From the NCBI RefSeq assembly GCF_024345415.1, contig NZ_JAGQBB010000013.1, positions 20,266 to 84,265 of the forward strand: DNA of 64,000 nt. The letters are read 5' to 3'. Position 1 is the stretch's first letter. Every line of letters begins with the position of its first letter. This document shows, piece after piece, positions 56,639-64,000 of the stretch. The notes beneath the pieces are model-generated. The model made no database searches. It saw only the letters and a program-made list of their open reading frames with translations, and was not told the DNA's origin. This stretch comes from Synechococcus sp. Tobar12-5m-g (lineage in GTDB: Bacteria; Cyanobacteriota; Cyanobacteriia; PCC-6307; Cyanobiaceae). Position numbers and translations under genes: made by a program.

Positions 56639-56905
56639 ATGGCTTCACCACATGCCCACTCCTATTGGCGGCATCGCTTTGCGGCGGATCGCCAGGCGCC
56701 GGAGAGGCGCCGGATTCTGGCCGTGGAGCAGGCGGTGCGGGCAGCCACGGCCCTTGGCGGCCGCTGGCCGGAGATCCAGCAGATCTGGCTGTTTGGGTCG
56801 GTCCTCACCGAGGGCTTCCAGGAACATTCCGATCTCGATCTGCTGGTGGAGGGGCTGCCGGCCGCTGGTTCCGAGGGCCAAGCTCGATGCAAGCTGACGA
56901 CCTGA
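56639..56905 (+). CDS. MNT-type minimal nucleotidyltransferase (antitoxin-like)
   Basis: An 88-residue protein starting MASPHAHSYWRHRFAADRQA. It has the nucleotidyltransferase signature GSVLTEGFQEHSDLDLLVEG (GSx10DxD), where the two Asp coordinate Mg2+. In MNT/HEPN systems this protein neutralises the HEPN RNase, often by AMPylating it. It overlaps the next gene by 19 bases, so the two are co-translated. It is shorter than typical MntA, ending soon after the signature strand. Confidence 0.75.
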   Translation: MASPHAHSYWRHRFAADRQAPERRRILAVEQAVRAATALGGRWPEIQQIWLFGSVLTEGFQEHSDLDLLVEGLPAAGSEGQARCKLTT

Positions 56906-57291
56906 GTGAACTCAGCGACGATCTGCGCCGGGAACGGCAACGGCTGGGGCGCCTGGTGGCATCTCTGCAGGAGCTGCGCCCACGGATCCGCTCAGGTGGT
57001 GAAGCGGTCGAGGCCGCTGCGCTGCGCTTGCACAGCTTTGACACGGGGGTTGAACGGTCGCTGCTCCTGGTGAGCCGGACAGTGAACGGCAGAACGCCGC
57101 GGCAGGGGGAGGGATGGCATCGGCGCCTGCGGGAGAGCACCCAGCAAGGGCTGCAGGCCTTTCTGCGCATTCGGCATCTGGTGCGCAACCTCTATGCCGA
57201 TGAGCTCCTGCCCCTTTGGCAGGACCTGGACGTGGACCTGGAGACCTTCGAGGCCTGGGCTGAGCAGGTGGCGCGGGGCGCTGACGGGTGA
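56887..57291 (+). CDS. HEPN-like (HepT-type) putative toxin partner
   Basis: A 134-residue all-helical protein starting MQADDLSELSDDLRRERQRL. The region FLRIRHLVRNLYADELLPLW lies where HepT-type HEPN proteins have their Rx4-6H motif (typically FRHxxRHxYxxEL). Here the His after the second Arg is Asn, so RNase activity may be changed or lost, or another His (RH) may serve. Pairing with an overlapping MNT gene is the main support. Function as a toxin-antitoxin pair is inferred. Confidence 0.65.
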   Translation: MQADDLSELSDDLRRERQRLGRLVASLQELRPRIRSGGEAVEAAALRLHSFDTGVERSLLLVSRTVNGRTPRQGEGWHRRLRESTQQGLQAFLRIRHLVRNLYADELLPLWQDLDVDLETFEAWAEQVARGADG

Positions 57292-57323
57292 CTGTTGAAC
57301 TGTCCGAATGAGTAGCACCCCGA

Positions 57324-59507
57324 TCAGGAGCGCCGGGGGGAACCCTCCACCGCTCCAGCCGGTGCCAGTTCCGCGCTGGTCTCCCCGGCGCTCCAGGCTT
57401 CCACGGCGTTGCGGAGGCCCAGGATCGGATCCATGAGCGGCGCCAGCTGCTTCAGGAGCACGTAGGCGGGCTTGTCCGGCCGGTGGAGATCCGGCAGGGG
57501 CCCTGGCCGCACGCCGCACTCCAGGGCCGAGGCCAGGGCCGCGAGCGTCGTCAGCACCTGGTCCCGCAGGGACAGGGCGCTGGCCGGAGCAGGGCCGGCA
57601 TCGAGCGGGCGACCACCGCTCCCCAGCACCACCAGGGCATCGATCAGCCGCTGGCTGTGCTGCAGAAACGCCATCAACGGCAGGGCCATCGGCCGATGGG
57701 AAACCCTCTCGCTCAGGTAGCGCTGGATGGAAACCTGGGCGTTGCCCATCGCCAGCCGCACCTCGGCTGGGGTGGCCGGCGGCCTTGGGTCCGTCGGGTC
57801 GGTCGCCAGAACCCGATCCAGCACGTCCTGGGCAAACCGGGCCGTGCAGCGCAGGCTGGCCGCCAGCCGGGCCGGCAGCTGCTCCCGTTCCCAGCGGGGC
57901 AGCACCAGGTGGATGGCGGCCAGGGCCAGGCCGGCGCCGATCAGGGTGTTGGCAATCCGCCAGAGGGCCAGGCTCCAGTCACCGGGTTGGGCGATGTCCT
58001 TGTAGAGGACAATCCAGGGGGTGAGAAAGAAGACGAACAGCCCGTAGTTCACCGGCAGGACCGCCATCATCACGACCGTGAGCGGCACCAGCAGCAGCAC
58101 GAGGGCGAGCGGATGGGGGAACAGGGTGGCCAGCACGATGGCGAGCATCCCCCCCAGCACCGTGCCCAGCACCCGCTGGCTGGTGCGGGCGAGACTCTCG
58201 CCCGCCGAGGGCCGCAGGATCACCGACACGGTGAGCGTGATCCAGTAGCCGATCGGCAGGGCGAACAGGGTGTACACGCCCACGGCCACGGCCGAGGCGG
58301 CGCCGAACCGGAGTCCGTGGCGAAACACGCTCGACTCCAACGTCAGGTTCGCCCGCAGGGTCGCCCAGCCTTGGACCACGGCAGCGCCCATCTGGCCACT
58401 CGGGCGGCGCCCCTGAGTCGATCTCCGGTTCCGTGCCGCCAAGGGGATGGCTTCGCCCGCCTGGTCGAGGGTGGCGATCCAGTGGGCCTGGCTCGCCTGG
58501 GCCTGCTGGAGGACGAAGGCCGCCGCCCCGCCGCCGCCAGCATGGGGCAACAGTTCTTCAATCGCCCCGGCGATCCGCCGCGCCTCCTCCTCCAGCTCCT
58601 GGAGAGCAGGCAGCGGCCCGCGCCCCAGCAGCGCCTGCTCGATCTGGAGCAGGGCGGCGACGCAGCGCCTGTTGAGCACTTGCATCCGCCGCTGAATCGG
58701 GGAAGCCTCTGGCGCCGGAATCGACGCCAGCAAGTCGCTGATAGCCGCGCCGGTCACGAACAATCGGTCGGCGGTCTCGATCAAGCGGGTGAAAGCCCCG
58801 TCGGCGGGGCTGGCGCCGAGGCGGCCGCAGCGGGTCTCGGCCAGGGTCGACCGGGCGCTGGCCAGGGCTCCGCGGACCCGGAGCTTCTCCTGGAAGAGCC
58901 GCTCTTCGCTGGCCCGCTGCTGGCCGGGCGCCGGGCAGGCCAGGCTGAGGAAGTGGGCGATGGAGCGCAGGGCGTCGGCACTGGCGACCCGCACGGGTCG
59001 GTAGGGCCGCAGCGGCCAGACGGCCACCGCCAACAGGGTGGCCCAGGCCCCTCCAGCCAGATAGAGCAGAGACCAGCCCAGGGCCTTGGCCGGATCCGGG
59101 CCCGCCACGTTGATGCCGATCAGGAAGCACCAGGCCGTCACCAGGCCGATCAGGGCCCCTGCATTGCCGTAGAGCGACAGCAGACCGCAGCCCAGCCCGA
59201 CGGCGAACATCGCCGGCACGCACAGCCAGGGCCAGGTGGCCAGGCCGATGCCTGCGCCAAGTGCCACGGCGCCCAGCAGGGAGGCCAAGGCCATCGCCGT
59301 TCCCTTGGTGCGATAGGCCCCTCCCGTGTCGGCCATGTTCACGTACAGGCCCCCCAGCGCCATCCAGATCAGGGCGGGCTCCTGCAGCAGCGAAGCCCCC
59401 AGCAGCGGCGGCACGGCGGCCAGCGTGGTGCGCAGGCCGAGCCGGAGGTTGGGCCCAGCGCTCGGTGCCGTCAGGAAGGTGCTAGCCCCGGATGCGGAGG
59501 CCTTCAT
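57324..59507 (-). CDS. Large FUSC-family inner-membrane protein (YccS-like)
   Basis: A 727-residue protein starting [18 protein letters not shown]. It has two similar blocks of about five to six membrane helices (residues ~20-170 and ~390-540), each followed by a cytoplasmic helical domain (about 175-370 and 550-727). The second block contains [19 protein letters not shown] and [19 protein letters not shown], the FUSC signature. The family is linked to efflux of aromatic acids such as fusaric or p-hydroxybenzoic acid, though often untested. The open frame reaches 60299, antisense to ndk, but only the ATG at 59507 starts protein-like sequence. Confidence 0.88.
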   Translation of the reverse strand: MKASASGASTFLTAPSAGPNLRLGLRTTLAAVPPLLGASLLQEPALIWMALGGLYVNMADTGGAYRTKGTAMALASLLGAVALGAGIGLATWPWLCVPAMFAVGLGCGLLSLYGNAGALIGLVTAWCFLIGINVAGPDPAKALGWSLLYLAGGAWATLLAVAVWPLRPYRPVRVASADALRSIAHFLSLACPAPGQQRASEERLFQEKLRVRGALASARSTLAETRCGRLGASPADGAFTRLIETADRLFVTGAAISDLLASIPAPEASPIQRRMQVLNRRCVAALLQIEQALLGRGPLPALQELEEEARRIAGAIEELLPHAGGGGAAAFVLQQAQASQAHWIATLDQAGEAIPLAARNRRSTQGRRPSGQMGAAVVQGWATLRANLTLESSVFRHGLRFGAASAVAVGVYTLFALPIGYWITLTVSVILRPSAGESLARTSQRVLGTVLGGMLAIVLATLFPHPLALVLLLVPLTVVMMAVLPVNYGLFVFFLTPWIVLYKDIAQPGDWSLALWRIANTLIGAGLALAAIHLVLPRWEREQLPARLAASLRCTARFAQDVLDRVLATDPTDPRPPATPAEVRLAMGNAQVSIQRYLSERVSHRPMALPLMAFLQHSQRLIDALVVLGSGGRPLDAGPAPASALSLRDQVLTTLAALASALECGVRPGPLPDLHRPDKPAYVLLKQLAPLMDPILGLRNAVEAWSAGETSAELAPAGAVEGSPRRS

Positions 59508-59618
59508 CGGTGGGCGCCTGGCCGGGGCCCCGATCGTATGGCGCCCGGAACGGGCGGGGTTGCTTGCCAAGCGGCAGCCCCAGCGCAGACGATGGCTCGA
59601 TCCCTGATCCCCGAGTCC

Positions 59619-60077
59619 ATGAGCACCGAACGCACCTTCCTCGCCATCAAGCCCGATGGGGTGCAGCGGGGGCTGGTGGGGGAGATCCTCGGCCGCTTCG
59701 AGCGCAAGGGCTTCAAGCTGGTGGGTCTCAAGCAGCTGGTCCCCAGCCGTGGGCTGGCCGAGAACCACTACGGCGTGCACCGGGAGCGCCCCTTCTTCGC
59801 CGGCCTGGTGGAGTTCATCACCAGCGGCCCTGTGGTGGCGATGGTCTGGGAGGGCGACGGCGTGATCGCCAGCGCCCGCAAGCTGATCGGCGCCACCAAG
59901 CCCCTGGAGGCCGAGCCCGGCACGATCCGCGGCGATCTGGCGGTGAACATCGGCCGCAACGTGATCCATGGCTCCGACGCCCCGGAAACCGCCGTGTTCG
60001 AGATCGGGCTTTGGTTCGAGCCCGCCGAGCTGAGCGACTGGACACCCGCCGATCAGACGTGGCGCAGCGAGGCCTGA
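59619..60077 (+). CDS. ndk: Nucleoside diphosphate kinase
   Basis: A 152-residue NDK that equilibrates nucleoside di- and triphosphates by ping-pong phosphotransfer. Lys11 in [13 protein letters not shown] binds nucleotide and His117 in [12 protein letters not shown] is the phosphohistidine. The Kpn loop ([19 protein letters not shown]) is present. Length is standard. An ATG at 59619 fits. It is divergent from the FUSC gene and followed by the FecR gene on the same strand. Confidence 0.98.
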   Translation: MSTERTFLAIKPDGVQRGLVGEILGRFERKGFKLVGLKQLVPSRGLAENHYGVHRERPFFAGLVEFITSGPVVAMVWEGDGVIASARKLIGATKPLEAEPGTIRGDLAVNIGRNVIHGSDAPETAVFEIGLWFEPAELSDWTPADQTWRSEA

Positions 60078-60114
60078 GCCATCAAAGTGGGCGGATGGTG
60101 ATCCGGTCCGCCCC

Positions 60115-60798
60115 ATGCAGTCTCCGCGCCGCGGCCTGATGGCGAGCCTGCGCACGGCCGCCGCCAGCTCCACCGCTGCGGTTGCGGTGTTGCTGGGTGT
60201 GGCGGCCTCCGCCGCGCCAGGGGTTCCGCGGGTGGTGGATGTGCCCACCCGGCCTGCGTTCGTGACGCCGCCGAAGGGCGCTGAGCAAGCCGCCCGCATC
60301 GGTCAGGTTCTGATGCCCGCCACGCTGCTGCGGACCCAGAAGCCCGGACGCCTCCAGGTGCTGCTGGCGGATGGCCGCGGCTTCCGCCTCGGCGGCGATG
60401 CCCTGCTGCGGCTGGGCATCGCCGATCTCGACCTGCAGAGCGGCCAGATCATCGCCTGGATTCCTCCCGGCAGAACGGGCGTCCCACCGCTGCGGGTGAG
60501 GACCCGGGTGGCCACGGCCTCGATCGCCGGCACCACTGTGTTCATCGAAGCGACCCCCACCGAGCTGAAGTTCTTCAGCTGGGAGGGCCGGGTGCTGGTG
60601 GAGGCCGACAACGGCCAGCGCTTCACCCTTACCAGTGGGGAGCAGGTGACCTTCGTGAGGGGCGCCTGGCAGGCGCCCCTACGGCTCAGCCCCGCGGAAG
60701 CGGCCACCCGGCGCAAGGCGAGCATCCTGCTGAATGGCTTCGAAGCTCCGATGGAGACGCTGACCGTGATCGAGCGCGAGCTCGGCCTCACGCCTTGA
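60115..60798 (+). CDS. Exported FecR-domain protein
   Basis: A 227-residue protein with a signal peptide (ASSTAAVAVLLGVAASAAPG). The FecR-like beta domain is visible: LLPATLL-type start (QVLMPATLLRTQKPGRLQVL), GFRLGGDALLRLG, LQSGQIIAWI, then VRTRVATASIAGTTVFIEAT and GEQVTFVRG. There is no sigma-factor partner; in cyanobacteria and other bacteria exported FecR proteins are often encoded beside CHASE2 cyclases, as here (24 bases upstream of one). A periplasmic ligand- or partner-binding role is inferred. Confidence 0.85.
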   Translation: MQSPRRGLMASLRTAAASSTAAVAVLLGVAASAAPGVPRVVDVPTRPAFVTPPKGAEQAARIGQVLMPATLLRTQKPGRLQVLLADGRGFRLGGDALLRLGIADLDLQSGQIIAWIPPGRTGVPPLRVRTRVATASIAGTTVFIEATPTELKFFSWEGRVLVEADNGQRFTLTSGEQVTFVRGAWQAPLRLSPAEAATRRKASILLNGFEAPMETLTVIERELGLTP

Positions 60799-60822
60799 GG
60801 CATTGGCCGTGAGACGTGGGCC

Positions 60823-62646
60823 GTGAGGACCCCCAGGCCGTGGTGGCTGGCCCTGGCCGCCCCCCTGCTGCTCGCCCTTCCCGGGTTGGGCCCCACCCCA
60901 CCTGGCCAGGCCCTGGCGCTGGCTGACGCCCAGCTCCAGCAGCTTTTCTTTCGCCTGCGCGGGCCTCGCGCCGCTGCGATGGATCCTGTGATCCTGGCAA
61001 TCGACAGCGAGTCGCTCCAGCTCGGCGAGTTGCTCGGTGCCAAGGAACGCCAGGCCTCGCCCCTGTGGCGCCGGATGGGGGCCTGGCCCTGGCCCCGGGC
61101 CGTGCAGGCGGAGCTGGCTGCTGCGGTGCTGCGGCGCGGCGCGGCGCGGGTGCTCTTCAACATCGAGTTCAGCCAGCCGAGCCGCTACGGACCCGCCGAT
61201 GACCGGGCCTTTGTCGAAACGCTGGCGCCTTGGCACCGGCAGGTGCATCTGGCCGCCACCTACGCAGGAGGCGACCGGGGCGAACTCGTGCAGGTGCAGC
61301 TGCGGCGCCCGATCGTGGCGCTCGCCGCCCCCGGCCTCACCACCCTCCTCCAATCCCCCCAGGGGGTGGCGGAGGCGGTGCCGGGGCGACGCTGGCTGCG
61401 GGAGAACCTGGCGGGCTTCCCGCTGCCCCATCCCCTGCCACTGGCCTTTCTTGTCCGACCGGAGGCGCTGACGGATCAGCCTCTCGGCATCAACGTCCCA
61501 GGTCCTGCCGGAACCACACCGCGGCTGCCGGCCTGGCGGGTGCTGGAGGCGCCAGCAGCATTCTGGCGAGGTCGGACGGTGCTGATCGGCGCCACCGCGC
61601 CGGAGCTGGGGGATCAGCAGGAAACCCCCTTTGGCGCCCAGAGCGGAACGGAGGTGCAGGCCGCGGCCATCGCCAACGTGCTGCGGGGCGATGGGCTGCG
61701 CCCCCTCCCCGCGGCTGGGGAGGCCCTGCTCCTGCTGGCCTGGGCCGCTGGGGTGCTGTGGGTGCTGGGCCGGGGGGGAACGTCCGCCCGCAGCTTCGCT
61801 CTGACGGCGGCGTTGATGACCACCGCCCTGGGGGCCTCCTTCCTGCTCTGGCTCGGGGCCCATCTCCTGCTGCCGCTTGCCACCCTCCTGCTGATGCCCT
61901 TGCTTGGTGGCGGGGTGCGCGGCGGCGGCCAGGCGCTGGCGGAGGCGCGGGAGCGGGCCTACCTGCATCAGGTGCTGGCCCGGCGGATCTCTCCCACCCT
62001 TCTCCGTGACATCCTCCGCGACCCCGGTCCGCTCTGGAACCAGGCGGGTGGGCGCCGGGCCCGCTGCGTGGTTCTGTTCAGCGACCTCGAGGGGTTCACG
62101 CCCCTCAGCGCCTCCCTGGAGCCCGGGGAGCTGTTCAGCCTGCTCAATCGCTACTTCGAGACGATGGCGGCGGCCGTCCTCGAGGAACAGGGCCTGCTCG
62201 ACAAATTCATCGGCGATACGCTGATGGCGGAATTCGGGGTGCCGCGCAGCCGCGGGGATCGCGAGGAGGCGCGTGCGGCGGTGCGGGCCGCCCTGTCGAT
62301 GCAGCGCCGGCTCGAGACCCTCAACGCCGAGCTGGCGGCCACGGGTCAGCCGCCCCTGCGCCATGGCATCGGTCTGCATGTCGGCGATGTGATCGCCGGC
62401 AACCTCGGTTCCTCCCAACGGCTGGAATTCACCGTGGTGGGTGCCACGGTGAATGTGGCCAGCCGCCTGGAGGGCCTCACCCGCCGTTTCCCGGAGCACT
62501 CGATCCTGATCAGCGGCGACCTGCTCGCCCTGCTGCCGGATGAACTGGTGGTGGAGCCGCTGGGTCGCCAGAGGGTCAAGGGCTGGCCCACGGCGCTCGA
62601 GGTGTTTGGTCTGGAGGGGATCCAAGAACACCATGGGAATCAGTAA
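60823..62646 (+). CDS. CHASE2-domain class III adenylate cyclase
   Basis: A 607-residue receptor cyclase, GTG start, with an N-terminal membrane helix, an extracytoplasmic CHASE2 sensor (DPVILAIDSESLQLGELLGA, later RTVLIGATAPELGD), three membrane helices (about residues 295-365) and a C-terminal cyclase domain. Metal-binding Asp421 (LFSDLEGFT) and Asp465 (KFIGDTLM) are 44 residues apart. The substrate Lys (LDKFIGD) and the adenine-selecting Thr (EFTVVGA) are present, as are Asn and Arg (TVNVASR). The usual GD after TVV reads GA. This one has the more canonical adenylate-cyclase residues of the two in the window. It follows the FecR gene by 24 bases. Confidence 0.92.
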   Translation: MRTPRPWWLALAAPLLLALPGLGPTPPGQALALADAQLQQLFFRLRGPRAAAMDPVILAIDSESLQLGELLGAKERQASPLWRRMGAWPWPRAVQAELAAAVLRRGAARVLFNIEFSQPSRYGPADDRAFVETLAPWHRQVHLAATYAGGDRGELVQVQLRRPIVALAAPGLTTLLQSPQGVAEAVPGRRWLRENLAGFPLPHPLPLAFLVRPEALTDQPLGINVPGPAGTTPRLPAWRVLEAPAAFWRGRTVLIGATAPELGDQQETPFGAQSGTEVQAAAIANVLRGDGLRPLPAAGEALLLLAWAAGVLWVLGRGGTSARSFALTAALMTTALGASFLLWLGAHLLLPLATLLLMPLLGGGVRGGGQALAEARERAYLHQVLARRISPTLLRDILRDPGPLWNQAGGRRARCVVLFSDLEGFTPLSASLEPGELFSLLNRYFETMAAAVLEEQGLLDKFIGDTLMAEFGVPRSRGDREEARAAVRAALSMQRRLETLNAELAATGQPPLRHGIGLHVGDVIAGNLGSSQRLEFTVVGATVNVASRLEGLTRRFPEHSILISGDLLALLPDELVVEPLGRQRVKGWPTALEVFGLEGIQEHHGNQ

Positions 62647-62706
62647 ACGTCTTTACCTTTCCACAGATCTGCAGCTGGTCCCCTGCTCACTTCGAGGCCC
62701 CCCTGG

Positions 62707-63798
62707 GTGAGGTCCCTGGCCCTGCTGGCCTTCCCTGTCCTGGCGGCAACGCTGGCGATCCCGCAAGCCGTGAAGGCGTCGGAAGCCGCCACGGTGAGAA
62801 AAAATCGCGATGGCGATCAACTGTTCGTCGATGCCCTCCAGGCGAAGGTCAGCCAGACCGTCCTCTCCCCGCCGCAGATCACGACCCAGAACAGCCGCGG
62901 CCAGCTCGAATTCCAGTCGAGAGCAGCCGCTCGCCTGAATCGATTCACCCAGCTGCGCCTGGGGAAGCGCTGCCTCCTGCGCGCCAAGGGCCAGGTGCTG
63001 GTCTCCGGCAAGCAGAGTGGATGCACCAAGTCGTTGGGGCTGAGCTCCCCCGGCACCAACGACCTGATCAGCCTCAAGGACGATGACCCCACGGATGTGA
63101 ACATGCTGGAAGGCAGCGTGGGAGTCGAAACCTTGACGAGCACGGAACAACCTGCAGAGCAAGCGGATCTACTCAGTGATCTGCTTGCTGAGATCAACGT
63201 CTTTCGAAGACTGGCTGGGAATCCAACATTTCCGGCCGTTCCTCAACCCGTTCAGAACGCGATCAATCCCTATGGGTTGATTTTGATCAATGCCATGCGA
63301 AGAACCGGTGGTTGTTTCCACGGCGGCAGCAATGGTGTGCCCTCCCCCTTTGACGTCGTCCAACTTCCCGTTGGCTGGTCAGTGCTGGGCGAAGTGCTCG
63401 GATGTCCAGCGGAGCCGGGGGTCTGGGATCCCAAAATCGTTGCCAGAATGTTGTGGGAGTCGCCGACCCATCGGCGAATCGTATTTGATTCAAAGAAAGC
63501 CCTTGCCATTTGTTGCGTCTGGTCAAAAGCCCGGCACAGGGGCGATACGGAGGCCATGGTCTGCCTGACCTTGAGGAGCGAAAAAAGCAAGACCATCGCT
63601 GTCGCTCCCCTGCTGATCACGGCTGGCTTCCGGTTCAGATTTTCGGACGTTGGCAAGGTTCGTTCCTTTCTCAAGCTTAGACCTGACGACTACAACGCCA
63701 TCCTCAGGGGCCCAATGTTCACGGGCTTCGCCCCGAGAGTCCCGAAGCTCGACGCCCTCAAGCACTACATCACCGACAAAATCGAGGATGTCGCTTAA
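62707..63798 (+). CDS. Exported FecR-like/CAP-like hypothetical protein
   Basis: A 363-residue protein, GTG start, with a signal peptide (SLALLAFPVLAATLAIPQAV). Residues ~50-110 resemble part of a FecR-type domain (RLNRFTQLRLGKRCLLRAKG, QVLVSGKQSGC). Residues ~155-270 look CAP-like: an initial helix (LLAEINVFRRLAGNPTFP), GEVLG, and WESPTHRRIVFD, comparable to GEN...W..SPGHR..I in CAP/SCP proteins. The last ~90 residues are unassigned. It follows the FecR and cyclase genes (60-base gap), so the three may form one envelope-sensing unit. The domain calls are pattern-based and tentative. Confidence 0.55.
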   Translation: MRSLALLAFPVLAATLAIPQAVKASEAATVRKNRDGDQLFVDALQAKVSQTVLSPPQITTQNSRGQLEFQSRAAARLNRFTQLRLGKRCLLRAKGQVLVSGKQSGCTKSLGLSSPGTNDLISLKDDDPTDVNMLEGSVGVETLTSTEQPAEQADLLSDLLAEINVFRRLAGNPTFPAVPQPVQNAINPYGLILINAMRRTGGCFHGGSNGVPSPFDVVQLPVGWSVLGEVLGCPAEPGVWDPKIVARMLWESPTHRRIVFDSKKALAICCVWSKARHRGDTEAMVCLTLRSEKSKTIAVAPLLITAGFRFRFSDVGKVRSFLKLRPDDYNAILRGPMFTGFAPRVPKLDALKHYITDKIEDVA

Positions 63799-63948
63799 AC
63801 TGGCCCAGTTGCTGTTACCGGCCTGCCAAGGTGACTCACGATTAGCCAAGGAGGCAACCCGTGCGTGAATCAACTAAGGAAGCTCTGGACAACACGTCCG
63901 CATAGCCAGTCGCGGTCCACCAATTGTTCGGATTGGACTATTTCAGCA

Positions 63949-63976
63949 GAGATCAGGCTGGAATGAGCCTGATCTC
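63949..63976. repeat. Perfect 11-bp inverted repeat at window end
   Basis: GAGATCAGGCT (63949-63959) and AGCCTGATCTC (63966-63976) with a 6-base loop. It is 151 bases after the last CDS, in a 202-base tail (63799-64000) where I see no gene. No T-run follows on either strand, so it may be a factor-dependent terminator, an operator or a mobile-element end. Confidence 0.5.
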
Positions 63977-64000
63977 ACCATGTTTGGGGACTGGCCCGCT

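Noticed and set aside
59508..60299. 264-codon N-terminal extension of the FUSC protein
   Set aside because: It runs antisense through ndk and the start of the FecR gene; recognisable FUSC sequence begins after the ATG at 59507.

Overview
The window looks like chromosomal DNA of a GC-rich unicellular cyanobacterium, most likely of the Cyanobium/freshwater Synechococcus type. This is inferred from the gene set: two acyl-lipid desaturases of the cyanobacterial DesC type, a chorismate-lyase-like protein that fits plastoquinone synthesis, SYCRP1-like cAMP signalling, CHASE2 cyclases, a CHAT-tailed two-partner-secretion protein, and many short conserved-hypothetical-type genes. No photosystem gene, rRNA or tRNA lies in the window, so the assignment is not proven.

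Positions 1-23,750 are mostly housekeeping. In order they hold an old yellow enzyme cut by the window edge, a pirin, glycine cleavage P and H proteins, a PLP lyase, two paralogous desaturases flanking an unknown gene, ribosomal protein L9, replicative helicase DnaB, a sterol-desaturase-family enzyme, a FUSC-like membrane protein, an isochorismatase-fold hydrolase, MnmG, a GspC/PilP-like membrane protein, a chorismate-lyase-like protein, a SprT-like metalloprotease, LigA and a TVP38-family membrane protein. Genes are tightly packed, often with short overlaps.

Positions 23,900-38,800 are an accessory region with visibly lower GC in places (hand counts: 33/60 at 24661-24720 and 31/60 at 33001-33060, against 48/60 at 21001-21060). 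It begins with a 1251-residue membrane protein that combines an M50-like N-terminus, a class II glutamine amidotransferase with its catalytic residues, and a GlmS-like SIS domain. Next come a secreted DUF928-like protein and a five-gene leftward operon: a CHAT-protease-tailed TPS exoprotein, two exported or membrane-anchored unknowns, a TpsB/FhaC transporter and a CHASE2 class III cyclase. A CRP-family regulator is divergent from this operon. Two perfect TGTGA-N6-TCACA sites lie at the two ends of the locus, and the regulator keeps the Arg-Glu...Arg residues that read TGTGA in CRP. I infer a cAMP-controlled secretion locus.

Positions 38,850-46,800 return to housekeeping: a lytic transglycosylase, a SNF2 helicase, AlaS and small membrane or exported proteins. 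After a 668-base stretch without a convincing gene, positions 47,400-53,300 hold a MinD/ParA-like ATPase, a polytopic membrane protein, and three proteins with cyclic-nucleotide-binding domains: a coiled-coil protein, a glutaminase-STAS fusion and an MscS-type channel. All three, like the CRP regulator, keep the Glu and Arg of the phosphate-binding cassette.

Positions 53,400-64,000 contain a SIMPL-domain protein, a DUF3307 protein, SpeA, an MNT/HEPN pair, a large FUSC protein, Ndk, and a FecR - CHASE2 cyclase - exported CAP-like trio. The window thus holds two probable adenylate cyclases and four probable cAMP-binding effectors.
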